NCBI GenBank assembly: GCA_963854835.1 | Contig: OY978528.1 | Location: forward strand, 38,221,757-38,285,756 | Reading direction: 5' to 3' | Source of the DNA: Megamerina dolium | Lineage: Eukaryota; Arthropoda; Insecta; Diptera; Megamerinidae | Length of the DNA stretch: 64,000 nucleotides | In this document: positions 24,077-35,819 of the stretch, piece after piece | Position numbering within the stretch: the first letter of the stretch is position 1 | How the letters are laid out: the number at the start of each line of letters is the position of its first letter | The notes under the pieces: model-generated | Told to the model about the DNA's origin: nothing | The model's input: only the letters and a program-made list of their open reading frames with translations | Database searches by the model: none | Made by a program: the position numbers and the translations under genes

Positions 24077-26164
24077 CTATTCACCGCCGCCACCGCCACC
24101 GAACGAATTAAAGTGACGCACAGCGCCAGGTGCTGTGGCGGCACCAAATTGTAGACTCCATTCGAAAAGGCGGCGTGCATGCAACTGTTGCTGCTGCTGT
24201 TGATGGTGATGCTGCTGCTGCTGATGGTGGTGGTGCTGATGAAGCGAGTGAGGATTAAGGTTCAGGTGATGCATACCGGCTCCGCCGCCCACACCCAAAA
24301 CCGATGATGCCGACGACGGTGATGAGGAGGGTGCATGCAATGCCCCGCTGCTACTGCCAGCTCCGGGCGATGCTTGCGGTTGCTGCAAGTGTTGATGGTG
24401 TGTGGCAGGGTGTTGTAACGCTGGATGCTGCTGATCACTGGTGTGAAATAGGTGTGGGTGATGTGCGGGATTCAAATGCGGATGCTGGTGATGCTGATAG
24501 CGCATCGGATCGATATACATAGCCGCCGCTGCAGCGGCTGCTATTGAGGATGCTTGTTGCTGTTGCTGCTGCTGTTGTTGTTGCTGTTTCACCTGAGATA
24601 AGTGATCACCATCGTTGTTATTATTGTTGTTGTTATTGTTGTTATTGTTATTAACAGTGCCGCCAGCACCACCAAGCGGACTTTGCGGCGACAACACATT
24701 CGTAGTCATCGTTGCCGAAGAGCCTGCTGACGAAGATGGCGTATTAGATGCATGATGCTGTTGCTGCTGTTGGTGCTGGTGTTGCTGTTGCTGTTGTTGT
24801 TGTTGGTGGAGGGATGCAGGAGTTGACGCAGCTGCAGCTGAGTTCGACTCCTGGATTTCTGATTGCTAGTGCGCCGTCAGCTGATGCCCCGTTGCCGACT
24901 GCATGTTTTGCGGACTTAGCATTGGCGGACTATGGCTGTGACTGTGGGTTCCCATTGGACTGCCATGCATGTCGTGATGTGGATGATAACCGCCATGTGG
25001 ATGCATATGGCCAGGTGGCATTCCATCCATCATATCGCCACCCATAGTATTCGGTGGTGTCATTCGTTTTTCCTTTTGTCGCCTATTGCAGAACCACACC
25101 CTTACCACCTCCTTCTCCAGCTGCAACGAATCAGCGAGCGCTGTTATTTCCTGTGCCGACGGTTTTGGCTGCTTATGAAAGTGTTGTTCAAGTGCACCCT
25201 TTACACTCACTTCAATGCTTGTGCGTTTCTTGCGCTTACGCCCCTGTGCTGCAATCTTGTCGATGCTTGTCGGTGAGCCCGTTGTGGAATCAGCCTCTTC
25301 CAGCCACTTTTGTAGCAGTGGCTTTAGCTTGCACATGTTCTTAAAACTTAACTGTAGAGCCTCGAAGCGGCAGATTGTTGTCTGCGAAAACACATTTCCG
25401 TAGAGTGTGCCGAGCGCAAGTCCAACATCGGCCTGCGTAAAGCCGAGCTTAATGCGGCGTTGTTTGAACTGTTTTGCGAATGCCTCCAAGTCGTCCGACG
25501 TCGGTGTGTCCTCCTCGCCGCCGCTAACGTCACGGTCGCCTTGCAGGTGATGCGGATGAATGTGCAACTGTGGCGATTCGCCACGTAAAGCATGATGCAA
25601 AGGTGCTACACCTTGATGGTGGGCCGGATGAGCAGGATGATGCAGCATACCGTTCATGGCAGCGTGATGATATTGCAACGGAGAGCCTCCTGTGGGAGCG
25701 TAATGAGCAGCAGCGTGTACAGGTGCATGCCAGGCATGAGGTGACGCCATGCCCTGCTGCACGCGCGACTGTTGTGATAAGTGCGCCATTTCCTGTTTGA
25801 CCGCATCGGCGGGATGGTGATGAGTGTGATGTGTAGGCAACGCCCACGGATCTGTCGGATGCAGTGCCGTCCATGGATTAGAACCGAGCCCTCCAGTTGG
25901 CGTTATCGAACTAAGTCCGCTTGCGGAGAGGCCACTACCGCCAACTCCACCGGATACCCCACCACCGCCGCCGCCGACGGTGTTTGGACTAGGTGAGGAT
26001 GGCAGCTGATGGTGAGCGGTGGCATGATGATGGTGATGGTGCTGCATATATTTCATTTCGCCGGCATCTGTTGCCGAACGAGGCGATGAGGTGTGATAAC
26101 CACCGCCGCCTAGCGCCATATCAAGATCACCGCTGGACGGTGTCATATATGAGGTAGCGGCCAT
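24077..26164 (-). CDS. vvl: predicted readthrough isoform of Vvl (about 695 residues)
   Basis: After the UAG at 24866-24868 the same frame stays open for 262 codons to a second UAG at 24077-24079. The extension begins [20 protein letters not shown], followed by a Gln/His run (extension residues about 21-37) and a Ser-rich piece. A poly-Asn run is at about 72-84, a Gln run at 94-104 and an Ala run at 109-115. His/Pro/Gln-rich sequence follows, then a non-repetitive end with [15 protein letters not shown] and a Gly run. Gln codons are mixed CAA/CAG and Asn codons mixed, which suits selection on protein rather than a pure DNA repeat. The composition resembles activation or low-complexity regions of fly transcription factors. 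Seen: the open frame and stop context. Inferred: that ribosomes translate it. Alternative: a 3' UTR that happens to be open. Confidence 0.7.
24860..24868 (-). promoter_or_regulatory. stop-codon readthrough signal UAG-CAA-UCA
   Basis: The vvl stop is UAG followed by CAA UCA, an exact match to stop-CAR-YYA, the context first defined in plant RNA viruses and known to promote readthrough in eukaryotes. A C directly after the stop is also the enriched base at known readthrough stops in flies. It sits in front of the 262-codon open extension. The second stop (24077-24079, UAG CAU ACG) lacks the motif. Confidence 0.75.
24866..26164 (-). CDS. vvl: Vvl / Drifter POU-homeodomain transcription factor (to first stop)
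   Basis: A 432-residue class III POU transcription factor, close in length and sequence to Drosophila Vvl (about 427 residues). That protein binds DNA in the nucleus and drives tracheal, wing-vein, glial and neuronal programmes. The start is the first in-frame ATG (MAATSYM), matching the fly protein; the frame upstream is open for 65 codons but has no ATG. A His run is at 42-47, then Gly/His-rich activation-type sequence. The POU-specific domain is about 217-291 ([20 protein letters not shown] onward). A short linker with GRKRKKR follows, then the homeodomain at about 310-369 with the POU signature [13 protein letters not shown] (Cys at homeodomain position 50). The tail is His/Met/Pro-rich, ending [10 protein letters not shown]. 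Intronless, as in Drosophila. The stop is UAG in a leaky context, see the extended form. Confidence 0.97.
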   Translation of the reverse strand: MAATSYMTPSSGDLDMALGGGGYHTSSPRSATDAGEMKYMQHHHHHHATAHHQLPSSPSPNTVGGGGGGVSGGVGGSGLSASGLSSITPTGGLGSNPWTALHPTDPWALPTHHTHHHPADAVKQEMAHLSQQSRVQQGMASPHAWHAPVHAAAHYAPTGGSPLQYHHAAMNGMLHHPAHPAHHQGVAPLHHALRGESPQLHIHPHHLQGDRDVSGGEEDTPTSDDLEAFAKQFKQRRIKLGFTQADVGLALGTLYGNVFSQTTICRFEALQLSFKNMCKLKPLLQKWLEEADSTTGSPTSIDKIAAQGRKRKKRTSIEVSVKGALEQHFHKQPKPSAQEITALADSLQLEKEVVRVWFCNRRQKEKRMTPPNTMGGDMMDGMPPGHMHPHGGYHPHHDMHGSPMGTHSHSHSPPMLSPQNMQSATGHQLTAH

Positions 26165-29100
26165 CCCCACCGCTCTAGGGCTGTTCAAGCCCTCCACGCT
26201 GGCGGGGTAGGGCTCCAAGTTGGGGCTCAGTTTAACGACTTTGAAGACCGATCTGTCAAAAGGAAGACCAGAGTCCCTATGCTCATTCCACTCGAACCGT
26301 GAGGCAACCGTCTTGAAGTCTTTTGGATACCGCGGATACAAGCGAAAAATCAATGGCAATCTTCACCGTTTACACTACGTATAAACCTTAGAATGCAACT
26401 TGGCTAATTTATGAGCAGCTAATTAGTTTTCCTTCCACACCGTCGGTATTGCAAGAGTTATGGCTGCTTTATTTTTCGATTGGCAAAAAACTTTCTGATG
26501 ACTAGTTTGTCTTGCGTTTTGCGTCTTGTATAAACGCTTACAACACTAAATTAAAAATTCAATTTTTATTGTTGTTGTTCTTAGTTGTTGACTTTTTTTG
26601 TAGAATCACTGAATACTACTATTTTAAGTTTGTTTGGTGTAGTTCGACAATTATGTTGTCTCTTCAGGAGCAGAATTTTATAGGTTTTGTAGAATTCCAA
26701 GTTAAAATTTTTGCAAAAATTTTTACTCAATTAACAAGTGCCGCCATTTCATATGAACAGCTTATCAAATTCACTGATAACAACACTGCTCAAAAGCACT
26801 GCACTGGTTTGTTTTATTTGACATTATTCGTTATTTATTTAAATTGCTTAATTTGCAACTATTTACATTTTGAATAAGATTTTCATTTACATAGATTATC
26901 TCTTTCTCTCTCTCTCTCTCTCGCGATTCTTTTATTAATTAATTTTTTCTTTTGTGTGTGTTTTGATTCACGAAAATGCGGATCTATGCAACGCGCGTAG
27001 TCTGTCGCACACCGTAAATGCCGAATCGTACACGATCACGCAGCACAACGCATTTTATGGCTCACACACACACACACTAATTTAAGTAGAACTGATTTTG
27101 GTCGGTAGGTAGCAAGATCAGGCAATCAGTCTAGTTAAGCCTTCTTCTGACGTTATGGATTTTCAAAATTCTAAACTCAGGCGGAGAAGCTAAAATTTCC
27201 ACGTGCAAACTCGTAGAGCTATCGATGCGAACTAACGTCATGCATCGACGGCCGAACATGCAGAGAGCAATAGGCAGCAAGAAAACGACGGCAGCACAAC
27301 ACAGCCGTACCAACAGAATACAATGAGCCGTACACAAACAAGTTTCGAGCTGGCGAATTCCAGTCCATAGGAGTGAAAGAATAGGGTTGACATATGCGCA
27401 AAGCTGTGTGTTGGAAAGCGATAACGCACTATGACTATTTTTCGATGTGTGTACACACGCGATGGTTGTTTGGGGTGCGAGCGAATGTAGTCGCTTTCAA
27501 AACAGGTAGCCTATATGTGTGTGCAAGCAAGAAGCAAAGCAAATGGCTTGTTATTGGAAGTAATCGCAATCGTTGGACCCGCCGAGCAATATGGAAGACT
27601 GGAATATTTAGTGCAAGAAGAGAGTAAACATAGGAAGAGCAACTCTCTGCCGTTAAATTAGTTGATTCTGTTGGCCGCAGAGTTGCTGCGGATGCTTCCA
27701 GCGATACGCCTACCATTTTCAAAACATTGACACATTACAAAAAGTGGCTGGCAAGTGAACGCAAGAAAGAGAGCTTGCTGTTTAGCTACAACAACAAAAT
27801 GCTTGCATATCGTATTATCAGTTACAGATAACAGTGCTCATATATCGTGTATCTTTTCATGGATGCCAATCCAGAGGCATTGTATTTCACATAGGAAGGA
27901 AGTGTTTTTATGTAGTCAATGCGTGCCTTTGGTCGGTCGCACTTACCAACTGATAAAATCAGTTATTTGCTCGCCGAGTCCAATGATTTTCTTTTTATTC
28001 TTGTCCAATGTACATACCACTGATGTGTGGATGCTCCGCTCACTATGAATATCATATGGATACAGTTGATTTCCTTACGCTTGGTCGCGCAATGCATAAC
28101 AATCCTATGGAATCATATTCGGTATTTTGTGCTTGTGTGTGTGTGTGTGTAAAAATAGACGGGAGCAAACACGTACCATATTGGTAACTTTTGCTTTCAA
28201 TCGTTGGTATTACAATGGTGGCAACTAACTACATTGTCTCTCCTACGTGGGTGGGTGGTGTCACTTACGCTCGACTGCATCGCTATATTGACAGTAACGA
28301 CGACGGCTACGGCTACGACGACATTGTCATTATCGTTGTCAGCGAAGCTGTTCTGTTTTAAGTTCTTGATAATAATCAACTTGGACATTTGTGAATTTTG
28401 AGTTCGATGTGCCATAATCGTGTTTGTGTGTTTCTATTTTGCTGACAGGAGCATCTTACATTAACTCTGCATAGGTGTATTTGGGAACGCATTTAATCAT
28501 ACCTCATTTTTTTAGATGATAAAAAAAAAATTATTTTCTTAATTATGATAATTGGTGGGGGACAAATTTTTAAAACAGATTTGTGATGAAAGATAAACAC
28601 GCGTCCATACAATAGAACAAATTGAAGTGCTTGAATATATTAATGCATTTATATGTATGTGAAATCACCATATCAGCTACTTAATTTATGCCTAGTACGC
28701 ACGCGCCTCAACCAAGTAAAATATCTGTCAATCGCAACCAAAAAAAAAGCAAGGATATACAACAAGTCCTGCCGCAATAGAATATTTCTACTATAATAGA
28801 AGGACGAATAAAAATAGTAGATGCAGAGTCACCTCGTTGTCAATGATAATGAGCTATGTAGATTACCATTTTGTGTCTTTCTTTTTTTTTTATTCCATTT
28901 TCTCTTGTTCAATTTCTGTTTCTATGCATTTCTATTTTCAAACTTTTTTCTCGCAGCTACAATACTATAATTATTAGCATATTTTTCTGGCTGCCACTAT
29001 TTGTCTGTGTTTGCAATCATATTTAAATAAATACATGCATATATAGTTGGGTTCGTGTGAATCGTGTGCATTTTAATAAGCATTTTTATGTAAATCATTA

Positions 29101-30559
29101 TCAGTTTAGGTAAGCATTCTATGACAACACAAGTTGATGTGTTCTAAAGTCTGCTTTTATATGTCTATCTATTTTCATATGCATTTTGTGTGTTTTATTT
29201 GTGTATTTTTGAAAGGAAAAGTTTATAGAATTATGTCTTATTCGAATTATTTCCGCTTTTTTTGGTATCAAGCTTCACCTAATATGTTTTGTCTGATCGT
29301 TTTTGGAACAACTTTGTATGTATGTATGTAAACAAAAATTAAATTGAAGTTGTTAAATGAAAATGTTAAGGTAACACGTTTTTATTCCGTCGTATCTAGA
29401 ATGATTCAATAAAAGCGCGCACCACACATACAGATACACGTATGAAATAGCTACTATGCAATCCTTTAAATTGCGCAAGAATAGCAAATTATCCTGTGTC
29501 ATCGCAGAAAAACGATGATAAATGGCTGCGCAAAAATATGTAGATATAAGGAGATTTACGCGCCAAAAAGCAACTACATACATACAAATGTGTACATACG
29601 CCACAAAATGTTTAAATGAGATTGCAATACCTATACCTAATATATTTAACGTCAACCCTTTGTATTGATTGAATATTAAATAAAAGAGAGAAAGAGAGGT
29701 GATGTGTGTGTATGTGTGTGAGTGAGAAAAAGCGATTAAATTATGCCATTATCATTTGAACAAACAATTATCTCAAACGGTGCTACAGTCCACTCTGGAA
29801 ATGAAGAGTTTTAATTTTTGCTTCATTTCATTTCTCTTTCTGTTTAAGGACGTACATATGTACAAGCAGGAGCTCAAAATTCTTCAGCACTGACGAGTTC
29901 TGGTTATAGTTGCAATCTAGAAAGGCTACGGGTATCTACCAACAAATAATTTGCACCTATGACACATACACACATATGAGTACAAAAATAAAAAAGAGCA
30001 CACAAATTATTTGAAAATATTTATGGTTTGCAAACTGTATATACTGTATTATCGTAAATTGGTTGAAGAAAGACATACATTAAGAGAGCACAACGTCGCA
30101 CAAAAATTATGCCAATGCTTCGTTGATCCCCAAGTTTTTAAAATAAAGGTAACTTAGGTATTATAATTGTTAGCATTCATTGAAATACAACATACATATG
30201 TATGTATATGCAAATGCTATTCTTTTTTTCGCCCTTGTGTCTTATATACGTGTTTATATACACATACAAGTTTGCAAGTATCATCAATAGCACTGTGCTC
30301 CAGACATTCGAAGACATCAACTAAAAGCAATCTTGAAAATATTTACTTTATAAATATATACCATTTTTTTGGCTGCTAAATAACTGCCCAATAATTCTAA
30401 ATAAACTGAATTAGAAAAATAAACTTCGAAACACATTGATGGAGCTTAATTTCCAGTCATTTTGTTCGTAGACAGTACTAGAAGGTCCTGAATCTAACAT
30501 CAATTTAATCTGATATGCTAACGCGAAGCAATTAAGAAGACTAACTTTGGATTTTTGTT
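26165..30559. other. vvl 5' UTR and upstream non-coding region
   Basis: Directly upstream of vvl on the minus strand. The first 195 bases continue the vvl frame without an ATG and are likely 5' UTR. Further out there is GA-rich and CA-rich sequence (26900-26922, 27062-27075, 28135-28150) and a moderately GC-rich patch at about 26950-28100 with no convincing gene. Probable promoter and enhancer territory for a developmental regulator, by position only. No core promoter element could be fixed with confidence. Confidence 0.45.
26900..26922 (-). promoter_or_regulatory. GA-repeat tract upstream of vvl (possible GAGA-factor site)
   Basis: A near-pure (CT)n run on the plus strand, (GA)n on the vvl strand, about 740 bp upstream of the vvl start codon. 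GAGA factor binds such repeats at many fly developmental promoters. Here function is inferred from sequence and position only. Confidence 0.35.
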
Positions 30560-31030
30560 TTAATTTTTATCCTTTGTAACTACTTAATACTAAAATCTAA
30601 GGCAATCATATTTAGTACGTAGGTTAATATTATAGTCCAAAGTAACGTCACAAAAAATCAATGAACCACAGCTGCTATTTCATGTATTAAACTTACTTAC
30701 TTTTTTGCTTATGACAACCATATTGAGCATATAGATATTCATTTCGTGACGAAATAATTGTGCTAACCACAATATTAGAATTTTAAATGGCCATAATTTT
30801 CAAAGTGCTAATCTAAATAAATAAATAATCTCGCAAAAAATTATTGAGCCACGCCCATTATTTAATGTTACACCCATACAAAATGGCAAACACTTTTTGA
30901 TTTTAAACCGTCATAACAACCATATTTTAAATTGATATTTAAATTGATATGATAGTAGGTAATAATCTTACAATAAATATATGAACCACGCCCACTATTT
31001 AACTTAGCTCCCATTACAAAATTATTGCCA
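30560..31030 (+). repeat. diverged family B fragment
   Basis: Carries repeated modules of the family: cacgcccattatttaatgtt with cacccatacaaaatggc near 30850-30890, and cacgcccactatttaactta with gctcccatt near 30990-31015. Between them are 'aatcaatgaaccac' and 'taatcttacaataaat' pieces matching the spacer seen in the long copies. Heavily eroded; ends uncertain. Confidence 0.55.
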
Positions 31031-31084
31031 CAATCCAATTAGAAATTTATTATATATATTTTTACTCATCTTTGCTCATAATTA

Positions 31085-31424
31085 TTAATGTGGCACTAAA
31101 AGCTCCGAAGGGCTCATTGGCCGAGCTTCTCTTCCATTTATGTAGTGCGTCTTAAATTTGGACAGTATTAGAAGGATGTTAGCCAGATCCGAACGGCAGA
31201 ACCCTTGTGACATCAGTTTTTCTGAGCTTTGTCACAGAGTTCTTTTAGAAGCTTTTTCATGGCAAGTTGTTACTGTCGGAAGAATTGCCAATTGCTTGCC
31301 GACAGGTGGGTACCGGTCGAAAGAAAAATCTTTTCGATATTAAATTTGTTATGCATCAGCCGTGGATTGAACCACGACCTACAGATCAGAAGGCCAACAC
31401 ACTAACCATTGAGCCACGGCACCC
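31085..31424 (-). mobile_element. full-length tRNA-derived SINE copy
   Basis: About 335 bp, reading on the minus strand from a tRNA-like head (about 31424) to a 3' end near 31085 (agtgccacattaat). A box and B box are present; the B-box region reads ggttcaatcc. It shares the whole 3' half with the copies near 42.3 and 60.7 kb, including the gctcggccaatgagcc segment. No clear target duplication was found around this copy. A small frame in the plus direction is an artefact. Confidence 0.8.
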
Positions 31425-34400
31425 CAGGTATATAGCAAACACTAAAATGATGAAGAGAAATATTGCTGTTATAGAGAAAAGATAAAAAGAACTTTCTCCG
31501 TACCTAATCTCTTCTTCAACTGAAATACCCACCGCTGTTTGTAAATACTATTTCTTATCTTCTAATTTACAATTATTCTCGGGAAATGGCACACATAGCT
31601 GAAGCTTAATTCATAAATAAAGTTCAATTGCTAAGGTTATCATATATTTTCATCGGAATTTTGGTTTTCAAGTTACAATATTTGATTGAATTTTTCGAAA
31701 AGGTCATAGTAGGAGTGAAATCTAATCTTCTTCACAAATAGGAAATCTTATTAATAACAACAGTAGCTATAGATATTATAGAAACAACTTTTAAAACATA
31801 ATTTAAAGGATGCTATTTAAGCAAATTCTTTAGAAAATAATAAAGCATATATTTTATTATTTCATTCTCAAATTGTTTTTTCTTTTGTGATGAAGGCAAA
31901 TGTGAAACGAATTCTTTCTCCGAAACACAATAAAACTTTTCTGACATATTTTTCTTTTGGATATTTAACTTCTTTTTTGCATTTGTAATGTAATATAAAC
32001 TTGAAGAAAAATCCTTTATTGTTACAAAATTCCTTAATACTCAGGTACATTATAAAAACTTTTCATGTTTATTGAAAAACTAAAAGCCTTAAGCTACGCT
32101 TATTAAATACTCTTGACAATTAGCATAAAGCATTAATTGTGAATTCCGATCACAATGTTTATAGGAAAGTTTTGTTAAACGGAATTATTGTAATAATTAC
32201 TTCTTAAGAAATCTCAAAAAGCAAAAATACATATGTTGCTATCGAACATATGTAACTGGAAAGAAATGGTTGATTTTTCATACGCACAAGGCAAAAACGA
32301 AATACAATAATAGTCAATTGTATGCATAAGCATTAATTAAAACCAATGTGACACATCAAAGACCACGACTTTATACAAAATTAATTTTATAAGTTCAATG
32401 AATGTAAGCGTTCTACTTTGAATTTACATATTTGCATATTAGCTGCCAAAAGGGCAAATTTATGAAGCAACAATAGTAAGAAAGAATATCTGGGGTGCGT
32501 GATCCTGTAAATAAAAAAGAGAACCATAAAAAATAGATACCTAAAAATTACAAACATTAACTCTATCCATGTACATATACATATGATCTTTACACGAAAC
32601 GGAAATGAAAAAGTGTATTTTAGGCTGACAAAATGAAAAAACAAAAAAATTTATAAAACACACACAGTGTCGATTGCTCAAACGAATGGATGTTAGCCTT
32701 TAAAACGGAACTATGTACATACATATACTCGTACATATAATTTCAGGGGTGCATATAATTAACATCGGCAAGCACATAGCATATCAAGACTTTACTACTG
32801 CCGTAATTTACCACAATGTTTGCTGTTCATTTTGTAGGAATGTAGGAATATGTTAAGTGTCCTTCGATACGATTAGCACAGCTCTTTCAGTTCTTCTCAT
32901 GTTATTTTCATATACAAAAAAATTTACTTAGCAGTAAATAATTGATCGATTATATACCATATCCCTGCGTAAATAGATCTATTATATACTTTACATATAT
33001 GTATTATATGTACCTAATTCAGTTACTATGAATGCCGTACCATGATGGTGAATATGAAAAAATATTGTACATACATAATTAGCAAGGACATAAACCAAAC
33101 GGCAAATCACCCTTTTAGGTAGTGAAAGTGCGAACCCAAGGAATTGTCAATGCATACTACTTTAATTGTCATTACGCATGTATTGAAATTAGGTTGTTGC
33201 TTAAGTCTTTCATTATCATATCCTATATACGATTATAATTTCTAATCACTTTAAAGACAAATCTTGGGAAAATATTGAAAATACAAAGAAGAAGAAGAAG
33301 AAGAAAAAAGAATTGAACGATAACGAGCGAAAGTTGCGATGGTAGGGTTTTTTGACAACAGGTTTTACAAAGCTTTCACATGCCATAAATGCATTAAATA
33401 CGCAGCGGCGTCAACACCAACAAAAAAAATACAACAATGTCGACATCATCGAATTATAAGTTTAGATTTGAAACAGAGATTATATACGCACACACGCATT
33501 CCGACATATACACGCACACACACTCGCACAGTTTCTCTAATCAATAGATTGTCATTTCTTGGACGCGTAAACAGCCTCCCTGTTGGACGCAACAACGACG
33601 ACGGCGACGACGAAAATCATTAAAAATCGTTAAAACATCGCCTCAATGGCAACAAATTAACAAACTTAATTAAAACGTTTCTCAAAAAATGTAGGTACGT
33701 TCAAATTTCGAAAATTAAAACTACTAGCTCAGGTATAACACGAACAAGAAGAAATAAAATCCCATAAAAAACTGATACGCAACGAAACGCACACATTTTG
33801 GAGACACACATTTTTCTCAAAAAAAAACAAAAAAAAGAAACAGACACATGGATATATTTACAGTATATATGTTGTTGTTGTTGTTCTTTTTTTTCTTTTT
33901 TTTTTTTATTATCGGCCTCTTACAATCAGTTGGAGAGGGCTTTAAATTGGCTTTAGCTAATTTTACTTGGGGATTTTAAATGTTTCCCAATAAAATATAA
34001 TAATGTGATAACACTTGATAGCTTAAAGCACAGTGGGCCAAGAATGATATACATCGACATAGACATAGACATGTCGGTGTGATGCGATTTAAAGAATCGT
34101 CTCAATTACGATCGATCTACAAATATCATATATTTATCTTTCGATTCAACCAGCATGTTTCACTGTAAAATGTAAAAGGTTAACAAACGAAATAAGCTAA
34201 AACCTTTAAATAACCACAAATGCTAAGACAGTGACATACACATGTACACGTACATATGCGTATAACTATTTAAAGAGCTAATATGTTGGATTTAAAATTA
34301 AGTAGACTGAGCGACACATTTGAAAGCCATTTGAATTTATGGGTCTTTCGCTTTAAAGCCTTTATGTATATATGTCGATGTTGGCTCTGGCTATATTCAA

Positions 34401-35279
34401 AATTACACTACACTATACTACACTACACATATGCACATAGCCATATGCAAATGTTAATAACAAATGGATACTTATATTGATATGAATCTCCTGTTGTTGT
34501 TGGTGTTTCTGATGTTGTGCTATGTTATGTGATTGTTGCTGCTGCTGCTAGTAAATTTAATTGTTCAATATCTTCTAAAGTATTTCTACATATTTGATAC
34601 TCTAATTGAAATCATTTTCCGCCATCAAGGTGTATGTGGTACTTCTGCTTTAACGGTTTTGTCATATGATAAAACTGATAAGATGTCATAATGTTCCTAA
34701 TTTTAAAATTGTGATAGGAAATTTAATGATGATTGAATACAATGATGTTGCTGCACAAGAGTTGTTCGAAAAATGTCGGTAATGGGCAATAAATTAATTC
34801 AACTGTTTGGCATACTTTTGGTTAATTTTTTTTTTAAACATTCTCCTCTACAATCGATTCACGTTTACATTCACTCAAATCATTTGGCTATAGTATGGTT
34901 GAAAAATGATTTTCAAGGCAACCAATGCTGCTTCAGAGTAAATTAAAACTACAACATGAATAAAGCATTGATTCGATTTATTGTTTTCCTTCTAAGAAAG
35001 AAAAAGGCACCAGTGCCACACTAGGGTTTACATGGACATGATGTAGGATGTTGTGGTGTTTATAAAAACTATCAATAAGCAAATGGAACAAATGTTCTAC
35101 GATCGATCACCTGACGTGTCAATCGTAGATTACCACATTTAGAAAACAAATACATAAATAGTTTTTAACCACTCCCCACTATTGAAGCATTTTGCATCTG
35201 ACGCCTCAGTTCGGAGGACCCAGGTAGTTGGCTGGAGTTTTGTGATCCGCTTTAGCAGAAGTCCTTGCAAAAGATCATA
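31425..35279. other. non-coding stretch, no gene recognised
   Basis: AT-rich, with a GAAGAA run near 33289-33306, (CA)n near 33490-33525, long T runs near 33888-33908 and ACTACACTA repeats near 34405-34430. No supported gene. Confidence 0.5.
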
Positions 35280-35530
35280 TACACAACAGTTTATTGCATT
35301 AATGTCGAAATTTTACTTGCAGTAATGTCGGCATTTTTTTTTATTACAAAAATTATATTTCGACATTGTTAACTTTTTAGCAGTAATGCAAAAATTTGCA
35401 ATAATTTTTGCAAAAATTCTTTTCGACATTATGCCAACATTTTTGCAACATTTTTTTAATAGTATTATAAATTCATAAAATTTTGTTACACTAATTCAAT
35501 TTTGTTTTTATGCAATAATGTCGAAAATGC
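35280..35530. repeat. AT-rich element with AATGTCG / CGACATT modules in both orientations
   Basis: aatgtcg occurs near 35302, 35325 and 35518, and its reverse complement cgacatt near 35362 and 35424, with GCAAAAATT/AATTTTTGC palindromes between. The beginning (ttgcattaatgtcgaaa) and end (tgcaataatgtcgaaaatgc) are direct, not inverted. It looks like a small non-autonomous element or a local repeat expansion. Family unknown. Confidence 0.4.
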
Positions 35531-35605
35531 ATTGGAACACCTCACCAAAAAATTTTGAATTAAATTGTTCGTTAATATTTCCTGAAAATATAATTTTTGG
35601 CATAA

Positions 35606-35645
35606 TGGTTTAGCTCACAAATGGTTTTTTATTGAGCTGAAATAT
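35606..35645 (-). repeat. short repeat shared with 20661-20704
   Basis: A 40 bp block closely related to that at 20661-20704, the two copies beginning atggtttagctcacaaatgg and acggtttagctcacgaatag. Here too it closes a short minus-strand frame (35610-35816) with no recognisable domain. Probably the end of an unidentified mobile element. Confidence 0.4.
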
Positions 35646-35819
35646 TTTGGTGGACTTTATTAAACAAATCAACATTTTGATTTTACTGGTAAAAACAACA
35701 GCCTCTTGATTCCCTTGTCTGCTCCGAATACTATGAACACCACTCCATTTCAACTTTTTTTGTAGTGATATTGAAAAAGTTACAAAAAATTCGATATTTT
35801 TATCAGAAATTTCCAATAT

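Noticed and set aside
24077..24709. Separate 210-residue Gln/Asn-rich gene downstream of vvl
   Set aside because: It is in the same frame as vvl and the 52 codons between it and the vvl stop are also open, so it is better read as a readthrough extension than as an independent gene.
25530..25874. Overlapping minus-strand frame inside vvl (114 codons)
   Set aside because: Off-frame shadow of the GC-rich vvl coding sequence.
26165..26359. 65-residue N-terminal extension of Vvl
   Set aside because: The frame is open but has no ATG, and the known fly protein starts at MAATSYM; more likely 5' UTR.
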